Shown in pieces: positions 36,625-44,812 of a DNA stretch of 64,000 nt. The position numbers and the translations under genes were made by a program. The notes beneath the pieces were generated by a model. The model worked only from the letters and a program-made list of their open reading frames with translations. It made no database searches and was not told where the DNA came from. Source of the stretch: Promethearchaeota archaeon (GTDB taxonomy: Archaea; Asgardarchaeota; Lokiarchaeia; Helarchaeales; RDOG01); assembly GCA_011365055.1 (NCBI GenBank), contig RDOG01000003.1:62001-126000 (forward strand), given 5' to 3'. Every line of letters begins with the position of its first letter. Positions within the stretch are counted from its first letter, which is position 1.

Positions 36625-36638
36625 GAAAGCTTTATATA
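36625..36638 (+). promoter_or_regulatory. BRE/TATA promoter
   Basis: GAAAGC followed by TTTATATA forms a strong archaeal BRE/TATA, with transcription expected near 36662. It would serve the hairpin at 36716 and the small basic gene behind it. An almost identical element (AAAAAGCTTTATGTA) precedes the broken immunity-like gene at 40643. Confidence 0.55.
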
Positions 36639-36715
36639 ACTTGGATAGAAATTAAATATTGTTCTTAGTGAACAAAACAAAAATAGGTGTCTAATATGAT
36701 TTACAATATTTACTT

Positions 36716-36744
36716 CGCGGAATAGGATTTCAATCCTGTCCGTG
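36716..36744 (+). other. Stable hairpin in a 5' leader
   Basis: CGCGGAATAGGAT pairs with ATCCTGTCCGTG around a TTCA loop (about 12 pairs with one bulged A). It lies directly before the start of a small Lys/Arg-rich frame and ends at its GAGGT ribosome site, so it could control translation. Confidence 0.5.
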
Positions 36745-36754
36745 AGGTATGAAT

Positions 36755-36958
36755 TTGCCACGATTAAAAAAAGGAAAAGGAAAGAAAAAGGAAAGATTCG
36801 GAAAACAAAAGTTTTATCACGAACGAAGGCGAAATAAACGACATAAAAAAGCAATAAATAGCTGGAAAAAAAATTTTACGGAATTTTTTGACTTCATTCC
36901 AGATCTCTATCCTTATTATTTCCTTAAATCGAGAAACAAAAAAACCAATCAACCTTAA
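36755..36958 (+). CDS. Small, very basic protein, unknown
   Basis: A frame of about 67 codons, Lys/Arg-rich in its first half (PRLKKGKGKKKERFGKQ, HERRRNKRHKK) and aromatic-rich in its second (FFDFIPDLYPYYFLK). GAGGT at 36744-36748 is directly next to ATG 36749 but well spaced from TTG 36755, so I prefer the TTG. It might bind nucleic acid. The poly-A-rich DNA could also produce such a frame by chance, so confidence is low despite the good promoter at 36625. Confidence 0.4.
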   Translation: MPRLKKGKGKKKERFGKQKFYHERRRNKRHKKAINSWKKNFTEFFDFIPDLYPYYFLKSRNKKTNQP

Positions 36959-37085
36959 TTTTTTTATTTGAAGATTGCATTAATTCTAATCCTTATTAAT
37001 TCATTATTTTCCAAAAAATAAATAAGAAATATCTAATCTTATTTTAGTTTTAATTAATGATAAATTGCTTTAGAGATGCTATTTT

Positions 37086-37961
37086 ATGAAACCCTTGATT
37101 CTTGTCGTTGAAGACGATGAAGACTTATTATATGACGAAATTTTGATTTTAGAATTAAATTCATTTGAGGGAATATCTGCATCCAACGGTCAAGAAGCAC
37201 TAGATAAATTAAAATCAATGAAAAGGATTCCAGACTTAATTATTAGTGATATAATGATGCCCATTATGAATGGATATGATTTTTATAAAATAGTTTCAAG
37301 TGATCCAAAATATAATACAATTCCTTTCATCTTTTTATCCGCAAAATCAACTCCCGAAGACATTAGATTTGGGAAATATCTTGGTGCAACGGATTATTTA
37401 ACGAAACCTTTTACCGAATATATTTTTATTAATAAAATAACTGACATGATTCAAATACATGACAAGCAAGTTAAAATTCAGGAAGAACTTGATAAAAAAT
37501 TAGAATTAAAGAAAAAAGATTTAACAGATAGAACAAAATATTTAGATCCCAAAGAATCTACTCAATTATTATTAGTTTTTTGGGATGATCAATTAGGACC
37601 CAATTTAACACATGTATATCCTGAAATAAAAAAAGACATATTTATGTTACAAAAAATTGCACTTCAATTATATAATACTTCGGTGGGATTATACGGTTTT
37701 CATGGATTTTATGGCGCAGAAGGTATTCATTTAAAAATTGCTAATTTGAAAATGGATGGATATATTTTTTTTGATGCCTTCAAGGATGAACAAATGAGGG
37801 GTGGGCAACAAGTATATATGATCGGAGTTATTTCACCTCACATACATTATTTAGCTTCAATGAGGTTAAAAGAAGAACTCGCAAAAATCTCACAAGATCT
37901 TAAACAAAAAAAGGATATTAACTTGGAAGATGCATGGGAGGCTGTTCTATCTTGTCTTTAA
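37086..37961 (+). CDS. Response regulator with a novel C-terminal sensor-like domain
   Basis: The receiver domain (about 1-122) has the acidic pocket VVEDDED, phosphorylation site Asp55 in IISDIMMP, Ser/Thr in FLSAKS and Lys in LTKPF. A coiled-coil linker follows (about 125-155). The C-terminal domain of about 130 residues begins LLLVFWDDQLGPNLTHVYP and continues with VGLYGFHGFYG and YMIGVISPHIHYLASMR. That pattern is reminiscent of longin/roadblock-like GTPase-partner domains (inference). No DNA-binding domain is present, so output is probably protein-protein. The partner histidine kinase gene follows 43 bases later. Confidence 0.85.
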   Translation: MKPLILVVEDDEDLLYDEILILELNSFEGISASNGQEALDKLKSMKRIPDLIISDIMMPIMNGYDFYKIVSSDPKYNTIPFIFLSAKSTPEDIRFGKYLGATDYLTKPFTEYIFINKITDMIQIHDKQVKIQEELDKKLELKKKDLTDRTKYLDPKESTQLLLVFWDDQLGPNLTHVYPEIKKDIFMLQKIALQLYNTSVGLYGFHGFYGAEGIHLKIANLKMDGYIFFDAFKDEQMRGGQQVYMIGVISPHIHYLASMRLKEELAKISQDLKQKKDINLEDAWEAVLSCL

Positions 37962-38004
37962 TTGCTCTAAAAAGTGATTTATTTAAAATGAGGTATCTGG
38001 AATA

Positions 38005-39594
38005 ATGATTGTTAGCGAAATCAGTTTAGAAAAGATGAAAAAATTTAATGAATTACTAGAAAAAAAAGAGACTGAAGATAATTTAATGAAAAGAGTATTA
38101 AAATATGCTAAAAAAGGAGAGTTCACCCGTTACACATCAACCTTAGAAGAAGCTTGGAGAATCTCAATTCACGGATTAACTGAATCTCTTCTTTTAACTA
38201 CTGAAGAATGTGAAAACCGAATCCCTGAACTCCATGTCGATCTAAATTACGTGAAAGATCCTGCTGTAGGATTTGGTATCCATGAAGCGAAAATGCATCG
38301 ATCTCGAGGTATCTCTTTAGGTTTATTTTTAGCACTTACTAAATATTACGCTCAAAGCTATGTTGATTTAATCAAAGAATCGGATTTTGATGAGGAGAGC
38401 AAGGAATTTTTCGAATTATATATTCGCCGTTTTTTTGATAGGGTTGAGATAGGATTTGCAACCGAATGGGCTACATCTCCAAAAAATAAACTTCTGAACG
38501 AATTACAGGAAAGAAATAAAATAATGACCAACGAAAAAAATAAATATTTGACAATTTTTGAGTCATTAAATATGCCAGTAATTTTAATAAATGAAAAAAA
38601 TGAGATCGAAAATGCAAATAAAAAAGCAACGGAATATTTTGAGGGATTATTAAGTCCAGGATTTCATTATTACACAAAATCTGATATTACTAATAAATTT
38701 AATTGGCTTATAGAATTATTACAAAAATACTTAAAAACAAACGAAAACGAAAAAATTTTTGAAAAAGAAGTGGAAACGAGATTAGGGGAAAGATACTTTG
38801 AGATTAAATTTAGAAAAATGCTAGATATTAGCGAAAAATTTACTGGAACAACTATTATTCTTAACGATATCACGGAATTAATGGAATTTGAGGAATTAAG
38901 GAAAAAATTCGTTTCCACCGTTTCTCATGAGTTGAGAACTCCTATTTCTGCAATAGATTTATCCATTAAATTAATTGAGAAATATAAAGAAAAACTCTCT
39001 AATGAACAAATGGATAGATTGATTTCGAATATATCGAGAAGTTCAACAACACTTTCAAAGATGGTAGAAGATCTTCTTCTATTATCCCGCGTTGATTCTG
39101 CAAAGATAATATTAGAAAAATCTGAAGTCATCTTAAAAGAGAAATTGGATTCTGTTTTATTAGAACTAGACCCAAATCGGCAAGTTAAATCAATTTCATT
39201 TGAAATTGACGCTAATGAATTGTTATTTATTAATGCTGATGGATTTAGAGTAGAACAAATCCTTCGAATTTTAATTGATAACGCGATAAAGTATTCGTAT
39301 GAGGATTCAAGTATTCAAATAAAAATTTTGGAATACAATCAAGGAAAATTTAATCCAAAATCTGTCAAAGGAGTGCTCATTCAAATCACAGATTATGGAA
39401 TAGGTATAAGGGAAAAAGATATTAAAAATTTATTTAAAAGGTTCTTCAGGGCAGACGAAGTTCATAATATTAAAGGAACTGGTTTGGGTTTATCCATTGT
39501 TAAAGAGCTAATAGAATTACATGATGGTGGAATTTTCGTTGAAAGTGAATATGGGAAAGGTTCCACGTTTAATGTATTTCTACCAAAAGAATAA
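38005..39594 (+). CDS. Sensor histidine kinase
   Basis: A soluble 529-residue kinase. An N-terminal helical domain (about 30-165) with LTESLLLTTEEC and LYIRRFFDRVEIGFATEW resembles RsbR/RsbU-type sensory bundles. A PAS domain follows (about 185-295), then a HisKA domain with phospho-His308 in TVSHELRTP. The ATPase domain has the N box ILIDNAIKYS, G1 TDYGIGI, F box FKRFFR and G2 GTGLGLSIV. No transmembrane helix is seen, so it senses cytosolic signals. It forms a pair with the response regulator at 37086. Confidence 0.92.
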   Translation: MIVSEISLEKMKKFNELLEKKETEDNLMKRVLKYAKKGEFTRYTSTLEEAWRISIHGLTESLLLTTEECENRIPELHVDLNYVKDPAVGFGIHEAKMHRSRGISLGLFLALTKYYAQSYVDLIKESDFDEESKEFFELYIRRFFDRVEIGFATEWATSPKNKLLNELQERNKIMTNEKNKYLTIFESLNMPVILINEKNEIENANKKATEYFEGLLSPGFHYYTKSDITNKFNWLIELLQKYLKTNENEKIFEKEVETRLGERYFEIKFRKMLDISEKFTGTTIILNDITELMEFEELRKKFVSTVSHELRTPISAIDLSIKLIEKYKEKLSNEQMDRLISNISRSSTTLSKMVEDLLLLSRVDSAKIILEKSEVILKEKLDSVLLELDPNRQVKSISFEIDANELLFINADGFRVEQILRILIDNAIKYSYEDSSIQIKILEYNQGKFNPKSVKGVLIQITDYGIGIREKDIKNLFKRFFRADEVHNIKGTGLGLSIVKELIELHDGGIFVESEYGKGSTFNVFLPKE

Positions 39595-39597
39595 AAT

Positions 39598-40035
39598 TTA
39601 ATTTATTTTTTTAAGGGTTTTTTTAAATTCCCTCAAAAGAATCCCATTATACATTTTAATGCTATATTCAATGGGGTTTAATTTTTTAAATTTGATAAAA
39701 TCCAAGAATTTCTGACGATCTTGATTATTCCAGTTTAAAAACTCTCGAGCAGTCCCACAAAAATAATCCAAACTACAATATCCTTCTCGGTAATCAATTC
39801 CTTGATTACATTCAGCATGTAAAGGACAAAATACATGCTCGTTAATCATCACAGCATTCATACAAATACCGAATCGCAATTGGAATCTTGGAGCACGATC
39901 CCGAAATTGTTCTATAGTTTTACTAATTTTTAAGTCGAAAGTATTTTTTTCAAGGGCTTCCAGTATTTTATTTCGATTTTTGTACCGGTGCTTGCAACAA
40001 CCCATGCAACCGCCTTCAAATTGACATAAAATCAT
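39598..40035 (-). CDS. Cysteine-rich protein, unknown
   Basis: A 145-residue protein with a dense Cys/His pattern: FEGGCMGCCKHRY at the N-terminus, then FGICMNAV, FCPLHAECN, DYREGYCSLDYFCG. The spacing suits a zinc or iron-sulfur site (compare YkgJ-like CxxxCxxC proteins), but I cannot name the family with confidence. It converges on the histidine kinase gene, with only three bases between the stops. Confidence 0.7.
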   Translation of the reverse strand: MILCQFEGGCMGCCKHRYKNRNKILEALEKNTFDLKISKTIEQFRDRAPRFQLRFGICMNAVMINEHVFCPLHAECNQGIDYREGYCSLDYFCGTAREFLNWNNQDRQKFLDFIKFKKLNPIEYSIKMYNGILLREFKKTLKKIN

Positions 40036-40117
40036 GTTAAATCACGATTTGCTCATCCGTCATGAAGCTATATCAAGCTTTGCGAGATATATCCATAAAG
40101 ATATCATATTTTTTCAA

Positions 40118-40129
40118 AGGATTTATATG
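40118..40129 (+). promoter_or_regulatory. Promoter of the RNase P RNA gene
   Basis: AAGG followed by TTTATATG (40122-40129) gives an archaeal BRE/TATA about 25-30 bases before the first paired base of the RNase P RNA. Confidence 0.6.
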
Positions 40130-40152
40130 ATAAAATCAACATAATATATCCG

Positions 40153-40515
40153 TAGTGGTTCGAAGAGCAAGCGCTGCTTCCGGGTTTCGACCTGAGGAAA
40201 CTCCCTTCTCCAGCCAGGCAGCGGTGTGGAACATCCACGAGGTGAGAACCTCCCTCTGAGAACAGAAATGATACGTCCTAACAAGATACGATGATGATTC
40301 GGAACGACGACGTGGTGACACGGTTGCAAACTCGATGAAGACTTGTTAGGAATAGTTGAAACAGCTCATGACCGTTGGAGCAAGTCCAAGTAGATTTCGG
40401 ATGAGACGCCTGGGCAACGAAATGGGTAGGACGCATAGCTAAATGCAGCAAGAAGAATCTGGGCAACCTTATTCTTGGAACAGAAAAGGGGTTACTCTGC
40501 TGATCGGACCACCCT
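40153..40515 (+). ncRNA. rnpB: RNase P RNA (archaeal)
   Basis: A G+C-rich block of about 360 bases in AT-rich DNA. Conserved P RNA segments are present in order: CCTGAGGAAACTCCC (CR I) near 40191, GGAGCAAGTCCAAGTAGA (CR IV) near 40376, and a CR V-like AACAGAAAAGGGGTTACT near 40479. The ends pair as P1 (GTGGTTCG at 40155-40162 with CGGACCAC at 40505-40512), and a T-run follows as terminator. A TATA box lies 25-30 bases upstream. The RNA is the catalytic subunit that trims tRNA 5' leaders. Short minus-strand frames over it are spurious. Confidence 0.9.
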
Positions 40516-40521
40516 TTTTTT
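40514..40521 (+). terminator. T-run terminator of RNase P RNA
   Basis: CCCTTTTTTT follows the P1 closing helix directly, a typical archaeal oligo-T terminator. Confidence 0.6.
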
Positions 40522-40642
40522 AATATACCAAGGTGAATGAGTTTAATTAATATATATCAGAATGATCCTTTATTTATTACTATTTTTATTTCCTATATTT
40601 ACTTATTAATTCTATTTATTTTCTATTTATTACTTTCTCGCA

Positions 40643-40657
40643 AAAAGCTTTATGTAA
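40643..40657 (+). promoter_or_regulatory. BRE/TATA promoter of the immunity-like gene
   Basis: AAAAAGC followed by TTTATGTA, about 95 bases before the ATG at 40749. It resembles the element at 36625-36638, which suggests the broken gene may still be transcribed. Confidence 0.45.
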
Positions 40658-40748
40658 AATTGGCTCTTATATAAATTAATTGAAATTGAGAGTTAGTAGT
40701 CATGGTAAAACTGACATTATTTGAATAAACATATTGGAGAAGGAAAAA

Positions 40749-41204
40749 ATGCGAGACAAACGATTTATTGCAGAACTTCAGGGCGGACCTCTAAAAAAGC
40801 AACAGCATTATCAATTAATTAAATGAGCTTGCGATTGTGCAGAGAATGTATTGCATCTCTTTGGTGAAAAAATAGATGAGCGATTAAAAACTGCACTCAA
40901 TATTGCTAAAGAGTGGAAACAAGGAAATGCTTCAGTTGGTGACGGAAGAAAAGCTTCCTTAGATGCAATTGCGGTAGCAAGGGAATCTTCAAACCCGGTA
41001 TCAATTGCAGTGGCTCGTTCGGTTGGACACGCTGTTGCAACTGCTCACATAGCTGATCATTCACTATGAGCTGCGCTGTACGCTTTGAAAGCCGTCAAAA
41101 ATGCAGGTAAATCAATAGATGGAGAAAGAAAATGGCAAGATGAACAATTACCTTCAGAAATTAAGGAGCTTGTCCTAACTGCAAGGAAAAGAAAAAAGAT
41201 TTGA
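40749..41204 (+). pseudogene. Immunity-protein-like gene with two in-frame TGA codons
   Basis: One frame of 152 codons from ATG 40749 (good GGAGAAGG site) to TGA 41202-41204 codes for a small helical protein of the family annotated as putative immunity protein (Imm5-like). Recognisable parts are GEKIDERLKTALNIAKEW, AVARSVGHAVATAHIADHS and LYALKAVKNAGKSI. It is interrupted by TGA at 40824-40826 and 41067-41069. From memory of the family, these sit where Trp (KWACDCAE) and Gly (DHSLGAALYAL) are expected. There is no frameshift. It is probably newly inactivated; recoding cannot be excluded. Confidence 0.7.
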
Positions 41205-41258
41205 TAAATAATGATAACTTTGTATTAATTATATTCCAAATTTTTGATAAATCAGATC

Positions 41259-41430
41259 TTAAAATCCTTCTTCAATAAATTTCTTATATGTACAAGTTCC
41301 TGCATTATCTGTCATTCTAGCGTCATAACAGCTCCTAAAAATGACTTGTTTTTTTTCTACCTGAATATAATAAATAAGTTCGTCCCATTTTGATAGTTTC
41401 CCAAGAAGTTTTGATAATAATATATTAATT
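41259..41430 (-). pseudogene. Coding remnant without a start
   Basis: A minus-strand frame reads LLGKLSKWDELIYYIQVEKK and continues to YDARMTDNAGTCTYKKFIEEGF before TAA 41259-41261. The composition is that of a real protein tail. It has no ATG, GTG or TTG and opens inside the poly-A/T tract after the stop of the gene at 41441, in another frame. It could be a decayed gene or a frameshifted extension. Confidence 0.4.
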
Positions 41431-41440
41431 AAAAAAGAAG

Positions 41441-42946
41441 TTAAAAAAAAGTAACATTATAATTACAATATCCGCAAGTGACTGTTTCTCCAGGTTTTGG
41501 AAATTTTGATAACGGAGCTGCGCAGGCAGGACATCTTAAAGCTTTAAGATCTCCAATACTTGTAATTGCACCCGATTCTAATATTCCATTACGCATTTGC
41601 CTTCCAAGTTCTGATAAAAATCCTGTTAATGCAACGTTATTTCCACAATCTACTATGATTTTCATTGATTGACTACTTTCACTTACGATGACTTGTATAA
41701 CAAAATCTAATTCATGTACTTTTGATTTCCCATAATACCACGCATGAGCCTCAAATGTAGGTTTTTCATGTATATCTTCACTTACAAACTTTACATGATG
41801 CCTTTCAATAGTGTCTCTTAATATCGTAAATGCTAATGATGGTTCTAATCCCTTGGGGATCGCATAACATCTCTCATCGCTCTTCCTTAATTTAGTTCTG
41901 ATTAGGTTCGTTAATTTCGCCACGTTTGCTTCTTCTTCCGTGAAAAAAAGTGGACAAACTACTTCAACTTCTATAGGGCTCATGGATTCGACTTTAGGTA
42001 CGCCCGTATGATCTCTATATTCTAAATTACCATATAATTTTTCTCTTCCGCATATTTGAGGCTCGATTGTAAATCCAATAGTTTTTTCCGAATTTGAGTT
42101 TATTTCTCCAATTTGCAGTTCATCGGCTTTCATTTCATAATCTGGTTCTACTCTTCGCAAAATAAATGCTTCCGATAATTCAAGTTGAAACCTAACATTT
42201 GTTATCACGTAACTAGAATTATTCGAAATTTTTACTTTAACTCTTATAAATCCACTCAGATGTTCAAATTGTCTTTTTATTTCTATATTTTTACCAACTC
42301 TGCTTAAAGATTTTCCTGCATAGAAGCTTTCTCTCCTCCCTGTTGATGTATTTGAAGTTTTTCGAGTAGTCGGTGTAGGATTTAATTTAAATGCTAGACT
42401 GTCCCAAAATTTAACAACCAGAATTCCAATAATAGCAGTAATGATGACGGGTAATAGCATTATTATTGGATATGAAACATCAATAATGTCTGTAACAGTT
42501 CCAGTATTAGCACCTGCTGCACCTAAAGTAACTTTTATGGTAAAACTCCCAAGTAGAAATAAATAATCGTTGCTAAATCGTATATAATATGTTCCCGTTT
42601 TTTGAGCTGTATATTGCATTCTTTGAGTTATATCGAACATACCACTGCTAGAAGTTCCAGTTATTTCTTTTCCTGTTATAAAATAAAATGAATCGCTTAT
42701 TCTCGTTGTTACCGATTTACTACCCATTGTTGTATACTCAATAGTATAATTTTCTCCTGCTGTAAATTGCACTTTAAACATCATAACTGACCCAAGAACT
42801 GTAACTTCTCTCTCAACACCATCTACAGATACAGATCTCGTCGCTATTGGTATGAATGATAAAAATATCGTTGGGATGAGTCCAAATGAAAGAATGATTA
42901 TAAATACAATGACTTTTTTCTTCTTCAAAAAGTTCCCTCTCTTCAA
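41441..42946 (-). CDS. Two-helix membrane protein with Ig-like and zinc-ribbon cytosolic parts
   Basis: This 501-residue protein has an N-terminal helix (about 10-32), an external beta-rich domain (about 35-150) and a second helix (about 160-182). A cytosolic Ig-like beta domain (about 220-335, with GFIRVKVKISNNSSYVITNV) follows, then a mixed alpha/beta platform (about 340-465), and it ends in a zinc ribbon (CPACAAP...CGYC, about 476-497). Ig sandwich plus platform is the order seen in adaptin ear domains, but this comparison is only by layout. No family is recognised. Confidence 0.75.
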   Translation of the reverse strand: MKRGNFLKKKKVIVFIIILSFGLIPTIFLSFIPIATRSVSVDGVEREVTVLGSVMMFKVQFTAGENYTIEYTTMGSKSVTTRISDSFYFITGKEITGTSSSGMFDITQRMQYTAQKTGTYYIRFSNDYLFLLGSFTIKVTLGAAGANTGTVTDIIDVSYPIIMLLPVIITAIIGILVVKFWDSLAFKLNPTPTTRKTSNTSTGRRESFYAGKSLSRVGKNIEIKRQFEHLSGFIRVKVKISNNSSYVITNVRFQLELSEAFILRRVEPDYEMKADELQIGEINSNSEKTIGFTIEPQICGREKLYGNLEYRDHTGVPKVESMSPIEVEVVCPLFFTEEEANVAKLTNLIRTKLRKSDERCYAIPKGLEPSLAFTILRDTIERHHVKFVSEDIHEKPTFEAHAWYYGKSKVHELDFVIQVIVSESSQSMKIIVDCGNNVALTGFLSELGRQMRNGILESGAITSIGDLKALRCPACAAPLSKFPKPGETVTCGYCNYNVTFF

Positions 42947-43180
42947 TCTGTTAGAAAAAATTGAGTAAGATTTCTTTATAAAAAATTTACTTTTATATTT
43001 ATTTACTTTTATGTTTAAATATCAATATCTTTATTTTATATTGTTATAAAACCAATACATAAATTCTGAAAAAATCTATATTTATTTTCATTTTCATATT
43101 TTAAAATCCAAGAAAATTAAAACTAGATTTTGGATACATAGATTCATTCCATTAATGTTTTTCATATCATAATTTGTATA
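42947..43180. other. AT-rich divergent intergenic region
   Basis: About 230 bases between two divergent genes. Nothing beyond A/T-rich promoter-type sequence is seen. Confidence 0.4.
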
Positions 43181-43226
43181 TTCCAAAATCCTTCGGTGAA
43201 GATATATATTTGATGTTAAAGAAATT
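43181..43226 (+). repeat. 46-base dispersed repeat, copy 2 (toxin-antitoxin promoter)
   Basis: The near-copy of 19593-19638. It contains GATATATATT, a TATA-like box about 45-50 bases before the DUF433 start, so it probably is the promoter of the toxin-antitoxin pair. Confidence 0.55.
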
Positions 43227-43255
43227 AATTATTAATAAATAAAAAGTGGAAGATT

Positions 43256-43507
43256 ATGAGTAAATTTGAACGTATAATCCGCGATCCTGAGATTTGTGGA
43301 GGGCAACCTACCATCAAAGGAACTCGAGTATTGGTGTTGGATATCCTTGATTGGTTGAAGGAAGGAAAATCATTTGACGAAATTCTAATGAATTTTCCAT
43401 CAATTTCTCGAGAAGATATTCAAGAAATTATTGCATATGCTAAAGAAATGATTGGTGGTGAGGTTGTTATTTATGGTTCTAAAGAAAGTAAGGTTTCTAT
43501 TGGATGA
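43256..43507 (+). CDS. DUF433 antitoxin
   Basis: An 83-residue protein with the DUF433 winged-helix pattern RDPEICGGQPTIKGTRV, then DILDWLKEGKSFDEIL and FPSISREDIQEIIAYA. DUF433 proteins neutralise the PIN-like DUF5615 toxin encoded next to them and repress their own promoter. ATG 43256 follows GTGGAAG. The toxin gene starts inside its last 35 bases. Confidence 0.9.
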   Translation: MSKFERIIRDPEICGGQPTIKGTRVLVLDILDWLKEGKSFDEILMNFPSISREDIQEIIAYAKEMIGGEVVIYGSKESKVSIG

Positions 43508-43832
43508 AAATGTACCGGTAAAACTTAAACAAGTTTTTATTGATCGTGGAATTCAATGCGTTACTATAAAAGAAATAGGTTGGTTAGGAATTAAGAATGG
43601 CGATTTATCCAAAAAAGTGAAACAAGAAAATTTAATACTTGTCACACGTGATAAAGATTTCACTTTTCTCTGGAAGAAGTTTAAAATACAAGTTGTTTAT
43701 CTAGCGATTGAACCAGCTATTCTTGATTTTATTCAACCCAGGTTAATTCACATGCTTGATGATTGGAAGCATGATCTTTCTATACATTTTTTATTGATGT
43801 TACAAAAAGATTCCATAAGGTTATGGCAATAG
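43473..43832 (+). CDS. DUF5615 PIN-like toxin
   Basis: A PIN-like nuclease of the DUF5615/Mut7-C type. Acidic residues sit in RFLLDENVPV (Asp, Glu) and VTRDKDFTFLW (Asp, Asp), which would bind the metal used to cut RNA. I choose ATG 43473 with GGTGAGGT about 10-14 bases upstream; TTG 43452 in the same frame is unlikely. It overlaps the antitoxin gene by 35 bases, as is common for this pair. It ends TAG AAT TAA TAA, three stops close together. Confidence 0.87.
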   Translation: MVLKKVRFLLDENVPVKLKQVFIDRGIQCVTIKEIGWLGIKNGDLSKKVKQENLILVTRDKDFTFLWKKFKIQVVYLAIEPAILDFIQPRLIHMLDDWKHDLSIHFLLMLQKDSIRLWQ

Positions 43833-43945
43833 AATTAATAAAATCAAGTTTTTTTTAAAAACAAAATTTTAAAACATGTAAAACAAACAAGATTAACGAT
43901 ATAAAATAATCAATTTTTTCTATTCAATATGAAATATATATCTTA

Positions 43946-43953
43946 ATCGTGGT
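43946..43953 (-). promoter_or_regulatory. ACCACGAT element upstream of the VapBC genes
   Basis: On the plus strand ATCGTGGT lies between TATATATCTTA and TATTTTAAAAT. The same 18-base core (ATCGTGGTATTTTAAAAT) recurs at 44734 before the next small gene. Confidence 0.5.
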
Positions 43954-44035
43954 ATTTTAAAATCCACAGAGTTGGAAAAGTTCATATAGTATAACTTGTT
44001 AGAAATTAATGATTAAATTTGGTAAGGTGTCGAAT

Positions 44036-44293
44036 TTGAGTATTTCAATTAAAGATGTTGATGAAAAGACTTTTTTAAATTTTAAAGCTGAAGCAATAAG
44101 AGAAGGATTGAAATTAGGCGAAGCAGCTTCAGAGGCTTTTCAATTATGGATAAATTCGAAAAAGCTACGTCGGCTAAAGGATTTCGAACGAATTAAAATT
44201 GCAAGTGAAGAAATTGATCAGTTGAGAGAAAAATCAGAAAAGAATTTTAATAGTCTAGAGGTTTTGAAGAAATGGAGGGAAATAAGGAGATAG
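44036..44293 (+). CDS. VapB-type antitoxin
   Basis: An 85-residue protein with an N-terminal beta strand and helix pattern (SISIKDVDEKTFLNFKAEAI) fitting a ribbon-helix-helix DNA-binding antitoxin, and a charged C-terminal helix that would wrap the toxin. I prefer TTG 44036, because AAGGTG lies six bases upstream; ATG 44009 has no ribosome site. It overlaps the PIN-domain toxin gene by 22 bases. Confidence 0.8.
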   Translation: MSISIKDVDEKTFLNFKAEAIREGLKLGEAASEAFQLWINSKKLRRLKDFERIKIASEEIDQLREKSEKNFNSLEVLKKWREIRR

Positions 44294-44688
44294 TTTTAGA
44301 TGCATCAGTAATTTTAAAATGGTTTTGTGATGAAATAGATAGTAATAAAGCTCTAATTTATAAGGATGGATACGTAAATAGAGAAATTATTATTCTTGAA
44401 CCAGATTTAATTATTTATGAAATTCAAAACGTATTAAGATATAATAAGGGGTTTTCTATCCAAACGGTGAACAAAGCACTAAAAGAATTTATAAATATGG
44501 ATATAGAAATATATTTTCCTACTTTAAAATTAATTTCAATTGCTACGGATTTAGCATTTAACCATGATATATCCATTTATGATTCTTATTACGTTAGTCT
44601 AGCAAAAATGTTGAATTGTAAATTGATAACTGCAGATCAAAAACTACAAAAAAAATGTTCTAAGTTGAAATTTATCGAAATTCTTTAA
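44272..44688 (+). CDS. VapC-type PIN-domain toxin
   Basis: A 138-residue PIN ribonuclease with the four acidic sites: LDASVILKWF (Asp), EPDLIIYEIQNVL (Glu), ISIYDSYYVSLA (Asp) and LITADQKL (Asp). It forms a toxin-antitoxin pair with the overlapping gene at 44036. ATG 44272 lies inside the antitoxin frame. The likely target is tRNA or rRNA. Confidence 0.9.
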   Translation: MEGNKEIVLDASVILKWFCDEIDSNKALIYKDGYVNREIIILEPDLIIYEIQNVLRYNKGFSIQTVNKALKEFINMDIEIYFPTLKLISIATDLAFNHDISIYDSYYVSLAKMLNCKLITADQKLQKKCSKLKFIEIL

Positions 44689-44733
44689 CCGAACTTAGGT
44701 TAAAAAATGAATATATATTCGATATATACGTTT

Positions 44734-44741
44734 ATCGTGGT
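44734..44741 (-). promoter_or_regulatory. ACCACGAT element
   Basis: ATCGTGGTATTTTAAAAT on the plus strand is identical to the site at 43946, about 70 bases before the small gene at 44813. Confidence 0.5.
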
Positions 44742-44812
44742 ATTTTAAAATACAAAAATTTAAATTCAGAATTTAGTTTTAATGTAATAAAAATAGAAAT
44801 AGTGAGACAAAA

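Noticed and set aside
40123..40466. Several 60-68 codon minus-strand frames
   Set aside because: They lie over the RNase P RNA and have no protein-like features.
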